From assembly GCF_020911865.1 (NCBI RefSeq), contig NZ_CP087131.1:1488001-1552000 (forward strand): 64,000 nt of DNA, written 5' to 3'. Shown here piece by piece: positions 33,151 to 42,416 of this stretch. Source of the DNA: Chryseobacterium sp. C-71. GTDB lineage: Bacteria; Bacteroidota; Bacteroidia; Flavobacteriales; Weeksellaceae. A program made the translations under genes and the position numbers. Position 1 is the stretch's first letter, and each line of letters starts with the position of its first letter. Under the pieces are notes generated by a model. The model did no database searches. It was given only the letters and a program-made list of their open reading frames with translations, and had not been told where the DNA came from.

Positions 33151-33810
33151 TTATTTTAAAGTCTGAATGATATCCAGCACTTTTTTGGTTTCAATTTCTA
33201 TTGTCGCATAGTCTTTCGCAAGCATTAATTCTTTGCTTACCAGCTTGCTTCCCATTCCTACAGCAGAAACTCCGGCCTTAAACCAGCTTTCAATGCTTTC
33301 CTTCGTGGTATCAACCCCTCCGGTCGGCATAAATTTCAGATTCGGGAAAACATCTTTGATGGCACTCATAAATCCTGGTCCCAAAGCATTTCCTGGGAAT
33401 AATTTAATGAAAGTTACCCCAGCAGTTTCCGCCGCAATAATTTCGGTAGGTGTCATACAACCCGGACTGTACAATAAGTCTTTCGGAATTAAAAATGCTG
33501 CAACTTCCGCCACAAACCCCGGACTGATAAAGAAATCTGCTCCTGCCCTGTAATATTCTTCTGCTTGTTTTACATTTTTAATAGTTCCGATACCGAGAAG
33601 CATTTCAGGCATTTCTGCATTACGAACTTCTACCATTTTTGTGAAATTGCTCAACGCAGCTGCTCCACGGCTGGTATATTCTACCGCACGGATTCCTGCT
33701 TTGTAAAGCGATTTTAATATTTCTAAAGTTACCGTTTCATCAGCATTGTAATACAGAGGCAAAGCTCCCTGATCAATAATGGTGTTTGTAACCAATTGAA
33801 TTTTTGTCAT
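33151..33810 (-). CDS. kdgA: KDPG aldolase
   Basis: A 219-residue class I aldolase splitting 2-keto-3-deoxy-6-phosphogluconate into pyruvate and glyceraldehyde-3-phosphate. The Schiff-base lysine is in TFIKLFPGN, the phosphate pocket in MPTGGVDTT, and GIGTIKNVKQAEEY carries the catalytic region before it. It is the final step of the uronate route. Confidence 0.92.
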   Translation of the reverse strand: MTKIQLVTNTIIDQGALPLYYNADETVTLEILKSLYKAGIRAVEYTSRGAAALSNFTKMVEVRNAEMPEMLLGIGTIKNVKQAEEYYRAGADFFISPGFVAEVAAFLIPKDLLYSPGCMTPTEIIAAETAGVTFIKLFPGNALGPGFMSAIKDVFPNLKFMPTGGVDTTKESIESWFKAGVSAVGMGSKLVSKELMLAKDYATIEIETKKVLDIIQTLK

Positions 33811-34153
33811 TTTGTTTTAATTATTTTGTTAAAATAATCTTTGATGGGGTTTTATCCATCCTTTGGTATGCTGTCCCGTTGAGGACTTTGTTAAAATTTG
33901 GTTTTCTTCTACCAATTTAGGTTGAGAAGAAATGTATTATTTGATAGGATTTTATCCTATCCTTTGATAAATCGTCCCGTTGGGACTTTCTATGCTGTTT
34001 TTTTGAACACAGAGTTCACAAAGGTTTTTTCTTACTAACTGTTCTTTGGTTTCACAAAGCCGCTTCGCTTATAAAAGACCATTAAAATTTTAATTAATAA
34101 ACTTTTTTATTTCGAAGAACTTCCTGAGCCAATTGCCAAAAGCTAACAGCGAA
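33811..34153. repeat. Repeat-filled gap between kdgA and kdgK
   Basis: Two related modules, GGGGTTTTATCCATCC...GTCCCGTTGAGGAC (about 33845-33882) and GGATTTTATCCTATCC...GTCCCGTTGGGAC (about 33957-33996), are followed by a CACAAAG-rich module (34012-34070). An inverted relative of the first lies at 53169-53210. No gene seen. Confidence 0.65.
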
Positions 34154-35161
34154 TTACCTTTTGATGCGTCCTCCGGAATTTCCGACCATTACTTCGAGGA
34201 TATCTTCTGCGCTGCAGTAATTGATGTCGCCTAAAATGGTGTGTTTGATGGCACAGGCTGCGTTGGCAAAATTTAAAGCTTTTTCGTCATCGAAATTTAA
34301 TAAACCATAAATTAAACCTGCTGCAAAAGCATCTCCTGTCCCGATTCTGTCGACAACGTTGTCTATTTCTAAAAATTTGGTTTCAAAATAATTTCCGTTG
34401 ATCAATGCCCTTCCCTGCGTTTGCTGAGAACTTGCCGTAACCCCGATTCTTATTTTGTCGAAAATTTTATGAATGGAAGGACATTGCTTTTTTAATTCTT
34501 CACAAGCTTCCATGAAACCTTGCTGATCTGATGAAAACTGAGTTCCCAAAATTTCATTGATCTCATTCACTCCACCGATGAAAATCGTTGAGTAAGAAAC
34601 CAATTCCTTTAAAACTTCGTTTCCATTTTTACCGTATTTCCAAAGGTTGGAACGGTAAGCAGGATCGGTTGTTACTTCAATTCCCATTTCTCTGGCGGTC
34701 AACAAACCTTCTTTCAAAGTTTCATAAGCACCTTCGGAAATTCCGGGACTGATGCCTGTCCAGTGGAAATAGTCGCAACCTTCAAGGGCTTTTTTCCAGT
34801 CGATCTGTTTTGGTTTGATGTTGGCAAAAGAACCGTTCAGTCTGTTGTAAGCAATTCTGCTTGCACGAACGGATGCTCCGACTTCAAGGAAATATAAACC
34901 TAAAGGATGTTCATTTTTATTGATGAAAGTCGTGTCGATCCCAAAACTTTTGATGAAAGATAATGCTGATTCTCCCACAAAATCATCAGATACATTGCTG
35001 ATGTGCGTTACGTCGCAACCCATTGTTGCCAATGAAGAAGCTACGTTGAGCTCAGTTCCGCCGAAAAAGAATTCCATCTCGTGGCTCTGTTTCATTGTTT
35101 TATTTCCGGGAGGTGAAAGCCTCATGATTACTTCACCGAAAGTAAGTATTTTGTTAGCCAT
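34154..35161 (-). CDS. kdgK: 2-keto-3-deoxygluconate kinase
   Basis: A 335-residue PfkB-family sugar kinase phosphorylating KDG to KDPG. The substrate-side signature GGTELNVASSLATMG and the ATP/catalytic motif RIGTGDAFAAGLIYG are clear. It joins the altronate branch (UxaA) and the unsaturated uronate branch (KduD) before KdgA. Confidence 0.9.
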   Translation of the reverse strand: MANKILTFGEVIMRLSPPGNKTMKQSHEMEFFFGGTELNVASSLATMGCDVTHISNVSDDFVGESALSFIKSFGIDTTFINKNEHPLGLYFLEVGASVRASRIAYNRLNGSFANIKPKQIDWKKALEGCDYFHWTGISPGISEGAYETLKEGLLTAREMGIEVTTDPAYRSNLWKYGKNGNEVLKELVSYSTIFIGGVNEINEILGTQFSSDQQGFMEACEELKKQCPSIHKIFDKIRIGVTASSQQTQGRALINGNYFETKFLEIDNVVDRIGTGDAFAAGLIYGLLNFDDEKALNFANAACAIKHTILGDINYCSAEDILEVMVGNSGGRIKR

Positions 35162-35477
35162 ATTTTAAATACTCTGTTTAATATCTGCTGTTATTTAAAC
35201 GCAAAGTGCGCTAAGATTTTTTTAAACTACTAACTGTTTCTAAGTTCGCAAAGGCGTTCCACTCAGCCAAGCTCACAAAGATTTTTCAGGTTTAGAAAAA
35301 TTGCAGATATGTAAATTATTGTTATGATTTAAACCATTAAGATTTATTAAGGAGTTGAGAATAGTTAAGTTGAGCTTCGCTCTAAGCAATCTGCTTAATA
35401 AAATCTAAGATTTTAAGCTTAAAAAACCTTAACTCCTTAATCATCCTTAATGGTTCAAATTTTATTTAATTCGAAAT
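35162..35477. repeat. Repeat-filled gap between kdgK and uxaC
   Basis: It carries an AACGCAAAG-type module (35201-35285) and a 124-nt inverted repeat (35332-35455) with AACCATTAAG...CTTAATGGTT ends. No gene seen. Confidence 0.7.
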
Positions 35478-36875
35478 TTAAAAATCGAAATAATTTTTAG
35501 CATTATGATAACAAATATCGGAAATAGTTTTCCCAATCAGTTCCATATCATCCGGCAATTCGCCGTTTTTCATTTCTTCTCCGAAAAGATTACACAACAC
35601 TCTTCTGAAGTATTCGTGTCTCGGGTAAGATAAGAAACTTCTTGAATCTGTCAACATTCCTACGAAACAGCTAATCAATCCCATGTTTGAAAGGGCATTC
35701 ATCTGCTTGATCATTCCGTCTTTCTGATCCAAAAACCACCAGCCCGATCCGAACTGTACCTTTCCTTTGATACTGCCGTCATTGAAATTCCCTATCATTG
35801 TAGCGAAAATTTCGTTGTCGGCAGGATTTAAGTTATATAAAATTGTTTTGGTCAGTTTGTCTTTTCCGTCTAAAGCGTTTAGCAATTTAGACAAAGTTTC
35901 AGCCTGAACGAAGTCACCGATAGAATCCCAGCCTGTATCAGGACCTAAAATTCTGTGCATTCTTTCGTTGTTGTTTCTCAATGCTCCCAAGTGGAACTGC
36001 TGAACCCATCCGAATTTGTGATATGTTTCGCCTAAGAATAATAAAATCGCAGTTTTGAACTGATTTACCTGCTTTTCAGCAATCACTTTTCCTGAAATTT
36101 TATCATTGAAAATTGCGCTCACTTCAGCTTCTGAAGCTTCCTCGAAAGAAATATTGTTCAATCCGTGGTCGCACAATCTGCATCCGTTTTCGTGGAAATA
36201 TTCAATCCTCTTGATTAAAGCATCGCATAAAGTCTGGTAAGAGTTGATTTCAATTCCAGCTGACTCACCCAATTTAGAAATATAGTCTGCGAAGTTGTGG
36301 TTTTCAATTAAAATTGCTTTATCTGGACGGAAAGCTGTACTTACTTTGATGCTGAAATCACTTTTTGCCAAATCCTGATGATAATTTAAAACATCAATCG
36401 GATCTTCAGTCGTGCACAAAGATTCTACGTTCATCATTTTCAGCAAACCTCTTGTCGACTTTTCAGGAGTCTGAAGCTGTGCCGTGATGTTGTCGTAAAT
36501 ATCTGATGCGTTTTTTTCGTTTAATAATTCATCGATTCCGAAATAACGCTTTAATTCTAAATGCGTCCAGTGGTACAAAGGATTTCTTAATGTATAAGGA
36601 ACTGTTTTTGCCCAAGCCTCGAATTTTTCTTTGTCTGTTGCGTCACCTGTGATGAATCTTTCGTTCACACCCATCGTACGCATTGCACGCCATTTGTAAT
36701 GATCGCCCGCAATCCAAACTTTAGAAATATTTTCGAAAACCGTATCTTCAGCAATATCTTTAGGAATCAAATGATTGTGATAATCGATGATTGGCTGTTT
36801 TTCTGCGAAATTGAAGTATAATTCTTCCGCGTATTTATTTTGTAATAAAAATTGATCTGTAATAAAAGATTTCAT
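35478..36875 (-). CDS. uxaC: Glucuronate/galacturonate isomerase
   Basis: A 465-residue amidohydrolase-fold isomerase turning galacturonate into tagaturonate (glucuronate into fructuronate). The metal motif DYHNHL near residue 31, the pair HWTHLELKRYFGI, and the C-terminal TDSRSFLSYPRHEYFRR are family hallmarks. It is 18 nt after kduD. Confidence 0.93.
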   Translation of the reverse strand: MKSFITDQFLLQNKYAEELYFNFAEKQPIIDYHNHLIPKDIAEDTVFENISKVWIAGDHYKWRAMRTMGVNERFITGDATDKEKFEAWAKTVPYTLRNPLYHWTHLELKRYFGIDELLNEKNASDIYDNITAQLQTPEKSTRGLLKMMNVESLCTTEDPIDVLNYHQDLAKSDFSIKVSTAFRPDKAILIENHNFADYISKLGESAGIEINSYQTLCDALIKRIEYFHENGCRLCDHGLNNISFEEASEAEVSAIFNDKISGKVIAEKQVNQFKTAILLFLGETYHKFGWVQQFHLGALRNNNERMHRILGPDTGWDSIGDFVQAETLSKLLNALDGKDKLTKTILYNLNPADNEIFATMIGNFNDGSIKGKVQFGSGWWFLDQKDGMIKQMNALSNMGLISCFVGMLTDSRSFLSYPRHEYFRRVLCNLFGEEMKNGELPDDMELIGKTISDICYHNAKNYFDF

Positions 36876-36893
36876 TTCTGTAAAATTCTTGTG

Positions 36894-37676
36894 TTATTCA
36901 TTAGCAGGTTTCCCGATGGTCGCCAAAATACCTCCATCCACATAGATAATGTGTCCGTTGATAAATTTACTTGCGTCTGAAGCTAAGAAAATAGCTGTCC
37001 CTGCAAGATCTTCAGGGTTCCCCCATCTTCCTTCCGGAGTTCTACTGATGATAAATTCGTTAAACGGATGACCATCTACTCTGATGGGTTCTGTCTGGGT
37101 CGTCGCAAAATATCCGGGACCGATACCATTCACCTGAATATTGTGTTTTGCCCATTCTGTTGCTAAATTTTTGGTAAGCATTTTCAGTCCGCCCTTTGCA
37201 GAAGCGTATGCCACTACATTATCACGGCCAAGCTCGCTCATCATAGAGCAAATATTAATGATTTTACCGGATTGTCTTTTGATCATGTGTTTCCCAACCA
37301 GTTGAGACATGATGAAAGGACCGGTAAGATCTACATCGATTACTTTTCTAAAGTCTGCAACATCCATTTCCAAAGCCGGAACACGTTTAATGATTCCCGC
37401 ATTGTTGACTAAGATGTCTATTTTCCCATGTGTAGCAAGCATTAATGCTACTTTCTGAGCGGCTTCAAGCTCGTCTGTCACATCAAAAAGATAACCTGTA
37501 GCGTTATATCCTTTACTGCGATAATATTCTAAGGCTTCATCTAATTTTGAGGGAGTTGTACTTGTGATTGCCAGTTCAGCACCTGCAGAGGCAAGGCCTT
37601 CAGCCATTGCCATTCCTAATCCGTGAGTACCGCCTGTTACAACAGCTACTTTTCCGGATAAATCGAATAAATTCAT
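36894..37676 (-). CDS. kduD: 2-keto-3-deoxygluconate oxidoreductase KduD
   Basis: A 260-residue SDR. The cofactor loop is TGGTHGLGMAMAEG, the catalytic tyrosine/lysine is YASAKGG, and the NNAG strand is NNAGII. KduD reduces 2,5-diketo-3-deoxygluconate to KDG, the step after KduI for unsaturated galacturonate made by pectate lyases. It is 10 nt after kduI. Confidence 0.9.
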   Translation of the reverse strand: MNLFDLSGKVAVVTGGTHGLGMAMAEGLASAGAELAITSTTPSKLDEALEYYRSKGYNATGYLFDVTDELEAAQKVALMLATHGKIDILVNNAGIIKRVPALEMDVADFRKVIDVDLTGPFIMSQLVGKHMIKRQSGKIINICSMMSELGRDNVVAYASAKGGLKMLTKNLATEWAKHNIQVNGIGPGYFATTQTEPIRVDGHPFNEFIISRTPEGRWGNPEDLAGTAIFLASDASKFINGHIIYVDGGILATIGKPANE

Positions 37677-37686
37677 GTAGAAAAAA

Positions 37687-38523
37687 TTACTTTAGTTCGT
37701 TAGTTTTAACAGCGTCCATGTCGCCATAATCCATATTTTCTCCTGCCATTCCCCAGATAAAAGTGTAGTTGGAAGTACCAACCCCTGAGTGAATAGACCA
37801 TTCCGGAGACAAGACTGCTTCATTGTTTTTCATAAAGATATGACGGGTCTCATTCGGCTGGCCAAGAAAATGACTTACCGCCTGCCCTTCTTCAAGATCG
37901 AAATAAAAATAAGCTTCCATTCTACGGGTATGCGTGTGAGAAGGCATCGTGTTCCAAACACTTCCTTCGTGCAACTCGGTCATTCCCATTTGCAGCTGGC
38001 AGGTTTCCAATACGCTGTTGACAATCAATTTGTTGATTGTTCGTCTGTTTGCGTATTTTGCTTCTCCCAATTCTACAATTTCAGCTTCGTTTTTAGTGAT
38101 TTTCTTTGTAGGGAAAGTGTGATGCGCAGGAGCTGAATTGAAATAGAATAAAGTCTGACCTTCATTTCCGTTTTCAAAAACAACATCTTTTGCTCCTTTT
38201 CCTATGTATAAAGCTTCCTTATTTTCAAGCTCGAAAACCTCTCCATCAACGGTTACCTTTCCGGCAGCACCTACGTTGATGATTCCCAATTCTCTTCTGT
38301 CTAGAAAGTTTTCTGCCTTCAGATCATCAGTAGGCTCCAGTTTCAATACGCTTTTTACAGGCATTGCACCACCCACGATCATTCTGTCGTACATAGAATA
38401 CACTACATTGATTTGATCTTCATTGAATAAATCATTCATTAAAAACTCCCTTCTCAGGTCTTCAGTTGTATATTTTTTTACATCTTCGGGATGATGGGCG
38501 TAACGAAATTCTGATTTTGTCAT
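37687..38523 (-). CDS. kduI: 5-keto-4-deoxyuronate isomerase KduI
   Basis: A 278-residue zinc cupin isomerising 5-keto-4-deoxyuronate to 2,5-diketo-3-deoxygluconate. The metal site MPSHTHTRRMEAYFYF contains the His-His-Glu set, and a later histidine is in WSIHSGVG. It is the first gene of the minus-strand uronate operon, with a LacI-type operator 55 nt upstream. Confidence 0.93.
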   Translation of the reverse strand: MTKSEFRYAHHPEDVKKYTTEDLRREFLMNDLFNEDQINVVYSMYDRMIVGGAMPVKSVLKLEPTDDLKAENFLDRRELGIINVGAAGKVTVDGEVFELENKEALYIGKGAKDVVFENGNEGQTLFYFNSAPAHHTFPTKKITKNEAEIVELGEAKYANRRTINKLIVNSVLETCQLQMGMTELHEGSVWNTMPSHTHTRRMEAYFYFDLEEGQAVSHFLGQPNETRHIFMKNNEAVLSPEWSIHSGVGTSNYTFIWGMAGENMDYGDMDAVKTNELK

Positions 38524-38577
38524 ACTCTAGATTTTAAACTTAAATTACGGTTTCTAAAAAAACCTGTTAAACATTGC

Positions 38578-38589
38578 GTAATCGATTGC
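38578..38589. promoter_or_regulatory. LacI-type operator core GTAATCGATTGC (kduI side)
   Basis: It differs by one base from the perfect palindrome at 39268 and 19079. The shared context is CG[C/T]AATCGATTGCA. It lies 55 nt upstream of the kduI start, where it would block or overlap the promoter. Confidence 0.65.
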
Positions 38590-39267
38590 ATTAAATTACA
38601 CTAAAATTGCACAGAAATACTTTTCGATAAATATATAGATAATATGTATTCCATTAACAAAAAATTAATTTAAAGTTTTAATCAACTGATTAACAATAAA
38701 ATAAAATTATTATTTTGAGAAAAATTAAGAAAATTTAAGAATATAGAGCGTGTTTTTTTGACCAAATTAGGCGTAAGTACTTACCGAAATAAAAATCATG
38801 CCACAAAATGCTCTTATGACAACAGTCATATCATATATATAAAGATAATTTAAAATTAATCAGAGCAAGATGTTAAAATATGACAATTTATCAATAATTA
38901 GAAAATACACATTTTTTCTGAGGCCAAAAAACTGATAAAAATCACGTTAATTTCAAAAATTGAAGACTTGAGTATCAATTTTGGGAATTTTTGAAAGGTA
39001 AAAATCCTTGAATTTCGACCCGTTTTTCATCAATTTAAACCCTAAACAGTAAATATTCGAATATTTTTTTCATACCATTTATAAAAATAGAAATAACAAT
39101 TCATCTAATTGAATATCAGTATTTTAAATATATTTTAAAATCCAATATTTTGTCATTTTAAACAAATTAAACAGATAAGTTCACGAAAAAATAATATTTT
39201 TTTCTTTGTGTAATGGAAAATAATATTAGTTTAGAAGCCACGATAAATATGTTTCGTGAAAAATTAC

Positions 39268-39279
39268 GCAATCGATTGC
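39268..39279. promoter_or_regulatory. LacI-type operator core GCAATCGATTGC (susC side)
   Basis: A perfect palindrome with a central CG step, 118 nt upstream of susC. Same core as 19079. Confidence 0.65.
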
Positions 39280-39396
39280 ACAAGAAGAGCGTAATTTGAC
39301 ATAAAATCAAACAGAGTACTTAAAATCCACAAAAAACTAAGCGGAAAGCTTTAAAATGCTTTCTGACCACACTTTAAACTATATAAGGATATAATA

Positions 39397-42300
39397 ATGA
39401 ATAAAAAAGTACAATCGATAAAGTGGTTATATTTAACTGTTTTCCTGCTTCCCGTACTTGGCTTTGCGCAGGAGAAAGGTAAAGAAAAAGAAACCAACAT
39501 TGACGAAGTGGTTTTGGTAGGTTATACCAAGGTTTCTAAAAAAGACGTTACGAATGCCGTATCTTCTGTAAAAGCTGAAGCTTTAAAAGATATGCCGGTA
39601 AACAGTGCTGCTGAAGCAATTCAGGGTAGATTAGCCGGGGTACAGGTTCAGACGAGTGAAGGTTCGCCAGGTGCAGAGGTGGACATCAAAGTAAGAGGTG
39701 GTACTTCTATCACAGGAAGTAATGCACCCCTTTACATTGTAGACGGTGTGCAGATGGATAATGCAATGTCTCTTTTAACCCCAAAAGAAATTGAATCAAT
39801 CGAAGTTCTGAAAGATGCTTCATCTACATCCATCTACGGTTCCAGAGGAGCGAATGGTGTAGTTTTGATCACAACAAAAAGTGGTAAAAAAAGAGCAACT
39901 ACTTCAATTAATTACAACGGATTTACAGGAGTAAGAAAAATCATGAACACATTGGATGTTCTTGATCCTTACGAATTTGTAATGTATCAGTACGAATTGT
40001 ATAACAAAAATGGTGTAGAAGCTGACGTATTGGCTTTCGCAACAAGATATGGTACTTACAACGAACTAGGAACTAAGTACAGCAACGTTAAAAGAAGAGA
40101 CTGGCAAGACGAATTATTCGGTAAGGAAGCTTTTAACTTTACGCACAACCTTACGGTAAATGGTGGTTCTGAAAAATCTGCTTTTGCATTAACATTAAAT
40201 CATGTGGACGAAGATGGTATCATGCTGAAATCAGGCTTTAAAAGAAGCATGGTTAACTTTAAATATGATTACGACATCAGCAAGAAACTGAAAATCGGAT
40301 TTAATGCAAGATACAGCAGATCATTAATCAATGGTGTGGGTACATCAAGCTCAGGCTCTCAAAGTAATAATAGACTAAGAAATGCTGTAAGGTATCAGCC
40401 TTTCGAAGGTGGATCTAATATTCCTGTTGATGATTTTGATCCTAACTACGCTACAAATACCAACTTGGTTAATCCTTTGATTTTAAATGACAACGAAGTA
40501 AGAGACAACAGATCAAACGATTTACTATTAAATGGTTATATCAACTGGAACATTTCAAAAGATATTACTTTCAGAAGTGTAATCGGTTACGTTCAGAGAG
40601 ACATCATTACCAACCAGTTTTGGGGTACGGTTACATCACAGGCAAGAGCTAATGCTGATATGCCAATCGTACAATTAGATAGATCTCAATCTAGAAGAAT
40701 TACCAATACCAATACATTAAACTATACTAAAAAATTTGGTAAGCATAAATTAGATGTTTTATTAGGTCAGGAGATCATTCAGACAGATGGTGAAACAAGT
40801 AACACTTATGTAAAATGGTTCCCAAAATCTATCCTTCCTGAAGAAGCATTTGCGAACATTGCCGCAGCTACTCCCCCAGCCGGTTTAATTCAAGATGCTG
40901 CAAGAACAGGAGTCTTGGCACCAGACCGTTTGGCTTCATTTTTCGGACGTGTAAACTATATTTTTGATAACAAATACATCCTTACAGCATCAGTAAGAGC
41001 TGACGGATCTAATGTATTTATGAAAGGAAACCAGTGGGGGTATTTCCCGGCGGCTTCCCTAGCTTGGAAAATCAAAGAAGAAAAATTCCTAAAGGATGTT
41101 AATTGGTTAGATGAATTAAAACTTCGTGTGGGTTACGGTCTTTCCGGAAACAACAGAATAACGTCTTATCTTTGGGCCAACTTCTACAATATCAATGCAA
41201 ACAACGGGTATGTATTTGGAACTTCAGTGACACCGGGAGCTGCAATTTCTACTACACAGGCTAACCCTAATGTAAAATGGGAGGCTACCGTATCTAAAAA
41301 TGCAGGTATTGATTTTGAATTGTTCAACGGAAGACTATATGGTAGTGTAGACGGATATATTACTGACACAAAAGATCTATTGGTTTTAGCAAAAGTTCCT
41401 TTCCCTGGATATTCAAACCAATTTCAGAATTCAGGTAAGACTCAAAACAGAGGGTTAGAATTTACTCTTGGTGGAGTGATCGTTAACAAAGAAGACTTCA
41501 CATGGAAAACAGATATTAACCTTTCTGCTAACAGAAACAAAATTTTGAGTTTAGGGAGCGGTGTTCGTCCGGGACAAGATTCATATTTGGTTCAATCGGG
41601 AGGTATCGGAGGTTTCGACTTTATCGCTAAAGTAGGAAGCTCTGTAGGAACCTATTACGGATATGTAACTGAAGGAAGATACGAAATCAGTGATTTTGAT
41701 TACAATGCTGTAACACAGGTTTACACTTTAAAAGCAGGAGTTCCTAGCAGCAGCGCAATAGCATTAGGCGCAAAAGCCGTACAACCCGGAGATCTTAAAT
41801 TAAAAGATTTAAATGGTGACGGACAGATTACTGATGCAGACAGAGAAGAATTAGGAAGTGCTCAGCCTAAGTTTTATGGAGGTTTTAATCAAACTTTCCG
41901 TTACAAAAACTTCGATATGAGTTTATTCTTTAATTTCTCAGTTGGAAACAAAGTCTATAACGCTAATAAAATAGAGAACACCACTCAATACTTATACAGA
42001 GACAACAACATGGCTGCAGAAGTGGCAGACAGATGGAGATGGTTTGATAACAACGGGGTAAAAGTGAACGATCCTACTGCTTTGGCAGCATTGAACGCAA
42101 ACACTACAATGTGGACGCCACCAACTGGACAATACATTTTACATTCTTACGGAATCGAAGACGGTTCTTTCTTGAGACTGAACAACGTTACTTTAGGATT
42201 CACATTACCAAAAGGTTCTTTGGAAGCTGTAGGGGTTAAAAATTTCAGATTGTACGCAACAGTTAACAACGTATTTGTTATTACAAAATACTCAGGTTAT

Positions 42301-42405
42301 GATCCTGAAGCGAGTACAAGAAGAAATCCGTTAACTCCGGGAGTTGATTATTCAGCCTATCCTAGAAGCAGATTTTTTGTAACAGGTGTAGATATCACTT
42401 TCTAA
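39397..42405 (+). CDS. SusC-like TonB-dependent outer-membrane receptor
   Basis: A 1002-residue SusC/RagA-type porin. A signal peptide (KWLYLTVFLLPVLGFAQ) is followed almost at once by a TonB-box-like stretch (IDEVVLVGY) and the plug domain (SSVKAEALKDMPVNSAAEAI, IKVRGGTSI, GSRGANGVVLITTKSG). The rest is the 22-strand barrel ending in an aromatic C-terminus (GVDITF). The N-terminal carboxypeptidase-like domain found in many SusC proteins is absent. With the SusD partner it should import pectin oligosaccharides. Confidence 0.93.
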   Translation: MNKKVQSIKWLYLTVFLLPVLGFAQEKGKEKETNIDEVVLVGYTKVSKKDVTNAVSSVKAEALKDMPVNSAAEAIQGRLAGVQVQTSEGSPGAEVDIKVRGGTSITGSNAPLYIVDGVQMDNAMSLLTPKEIESIEVLKDASSTSIYGSRGANGVVLITTKSGKKRATTSINYNGFTGVRKIMNTLDVLDPYEFVMYQYELYNKNGVEADVLAFATRYGTYNELGTKYSNVKRRDWQDELFGKEAFNFTHNLTVNGGSEKSAFALTLNHVDEDGIMLKSGFKRSMVNFKYDYDISKKLKIGFNARYSRSLINGVGTSSSGSQSNNRLRNAVRYQPFEGGSNIPVDDFDPNYATNTNLVNPLILNDNEVRDNRSNDLLLNGYINWNISKDITFRSVIGYVQRDIITNQFWGTVTSQARANADMPIVQLDRSQSRRITNTNTLNYTKKFGKHKLDVLLGQEIIQTDGETSNTYVKWFPKSILPEEAFANIAAATPPAGLIQDAARTGVLAPDRLASFFGRVNYIFDNKYILTASVRADGSNVFMKGNQWGYFPAASLAWKIKEEKFLKDVNWLDELKLRVGYGLSGNNRITSYLWANFYNINANNGYVFGTSVTPGAAISTTQANPNVKWEATVSKNAGIDFELFNGRLYGSVDGYITDTKDLLVLAKVPFPGYSNQFQNSGKTQNRGLEFTLGGVIVNKEDFTWKTDINLSANRNKILSLGSGVRPGQDSYLVQSGGIGGFDFIAKVGSSVGTYYGYVTEGRYEISDFDYNAVTQVYTLKAGVPSSSAIALGAKAVQPGDLKLKDLNGDGQITDADREELGSAQPKFYGGFNQTFRYKNFDMSLFFNFSVGNKVYNANKIENTTQYLYRDNNMAAEVADRWRWFDNNGVKVNDPTALAALNANTTMWTPPTGQYILHSYGIEDGSFLRLNNVTLGFTLPKGSLEAVGVKNFRLYATVNNVFVITKYSGYDPEASTRRNPLTPGVDYSAYPRSRFFVTGVDITF

Positions 42406-42416
42406 AATTTATTATC

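Larger units (their letters stand above)
38524..39396. promoter_or_regulatory. 873-nt divergent control region between kduI and susC
   Basis: A very AT-rich, gene-free stretch between the two divergent pectin units. Each end carries a LacI-type operator (38578 and 39268). A T-rich segment ending CTTTG (39201-39208) upstream of susC loosely resembles a -7 box. No tRNA or convincing small ORF was seen. Confidence 0.6.
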
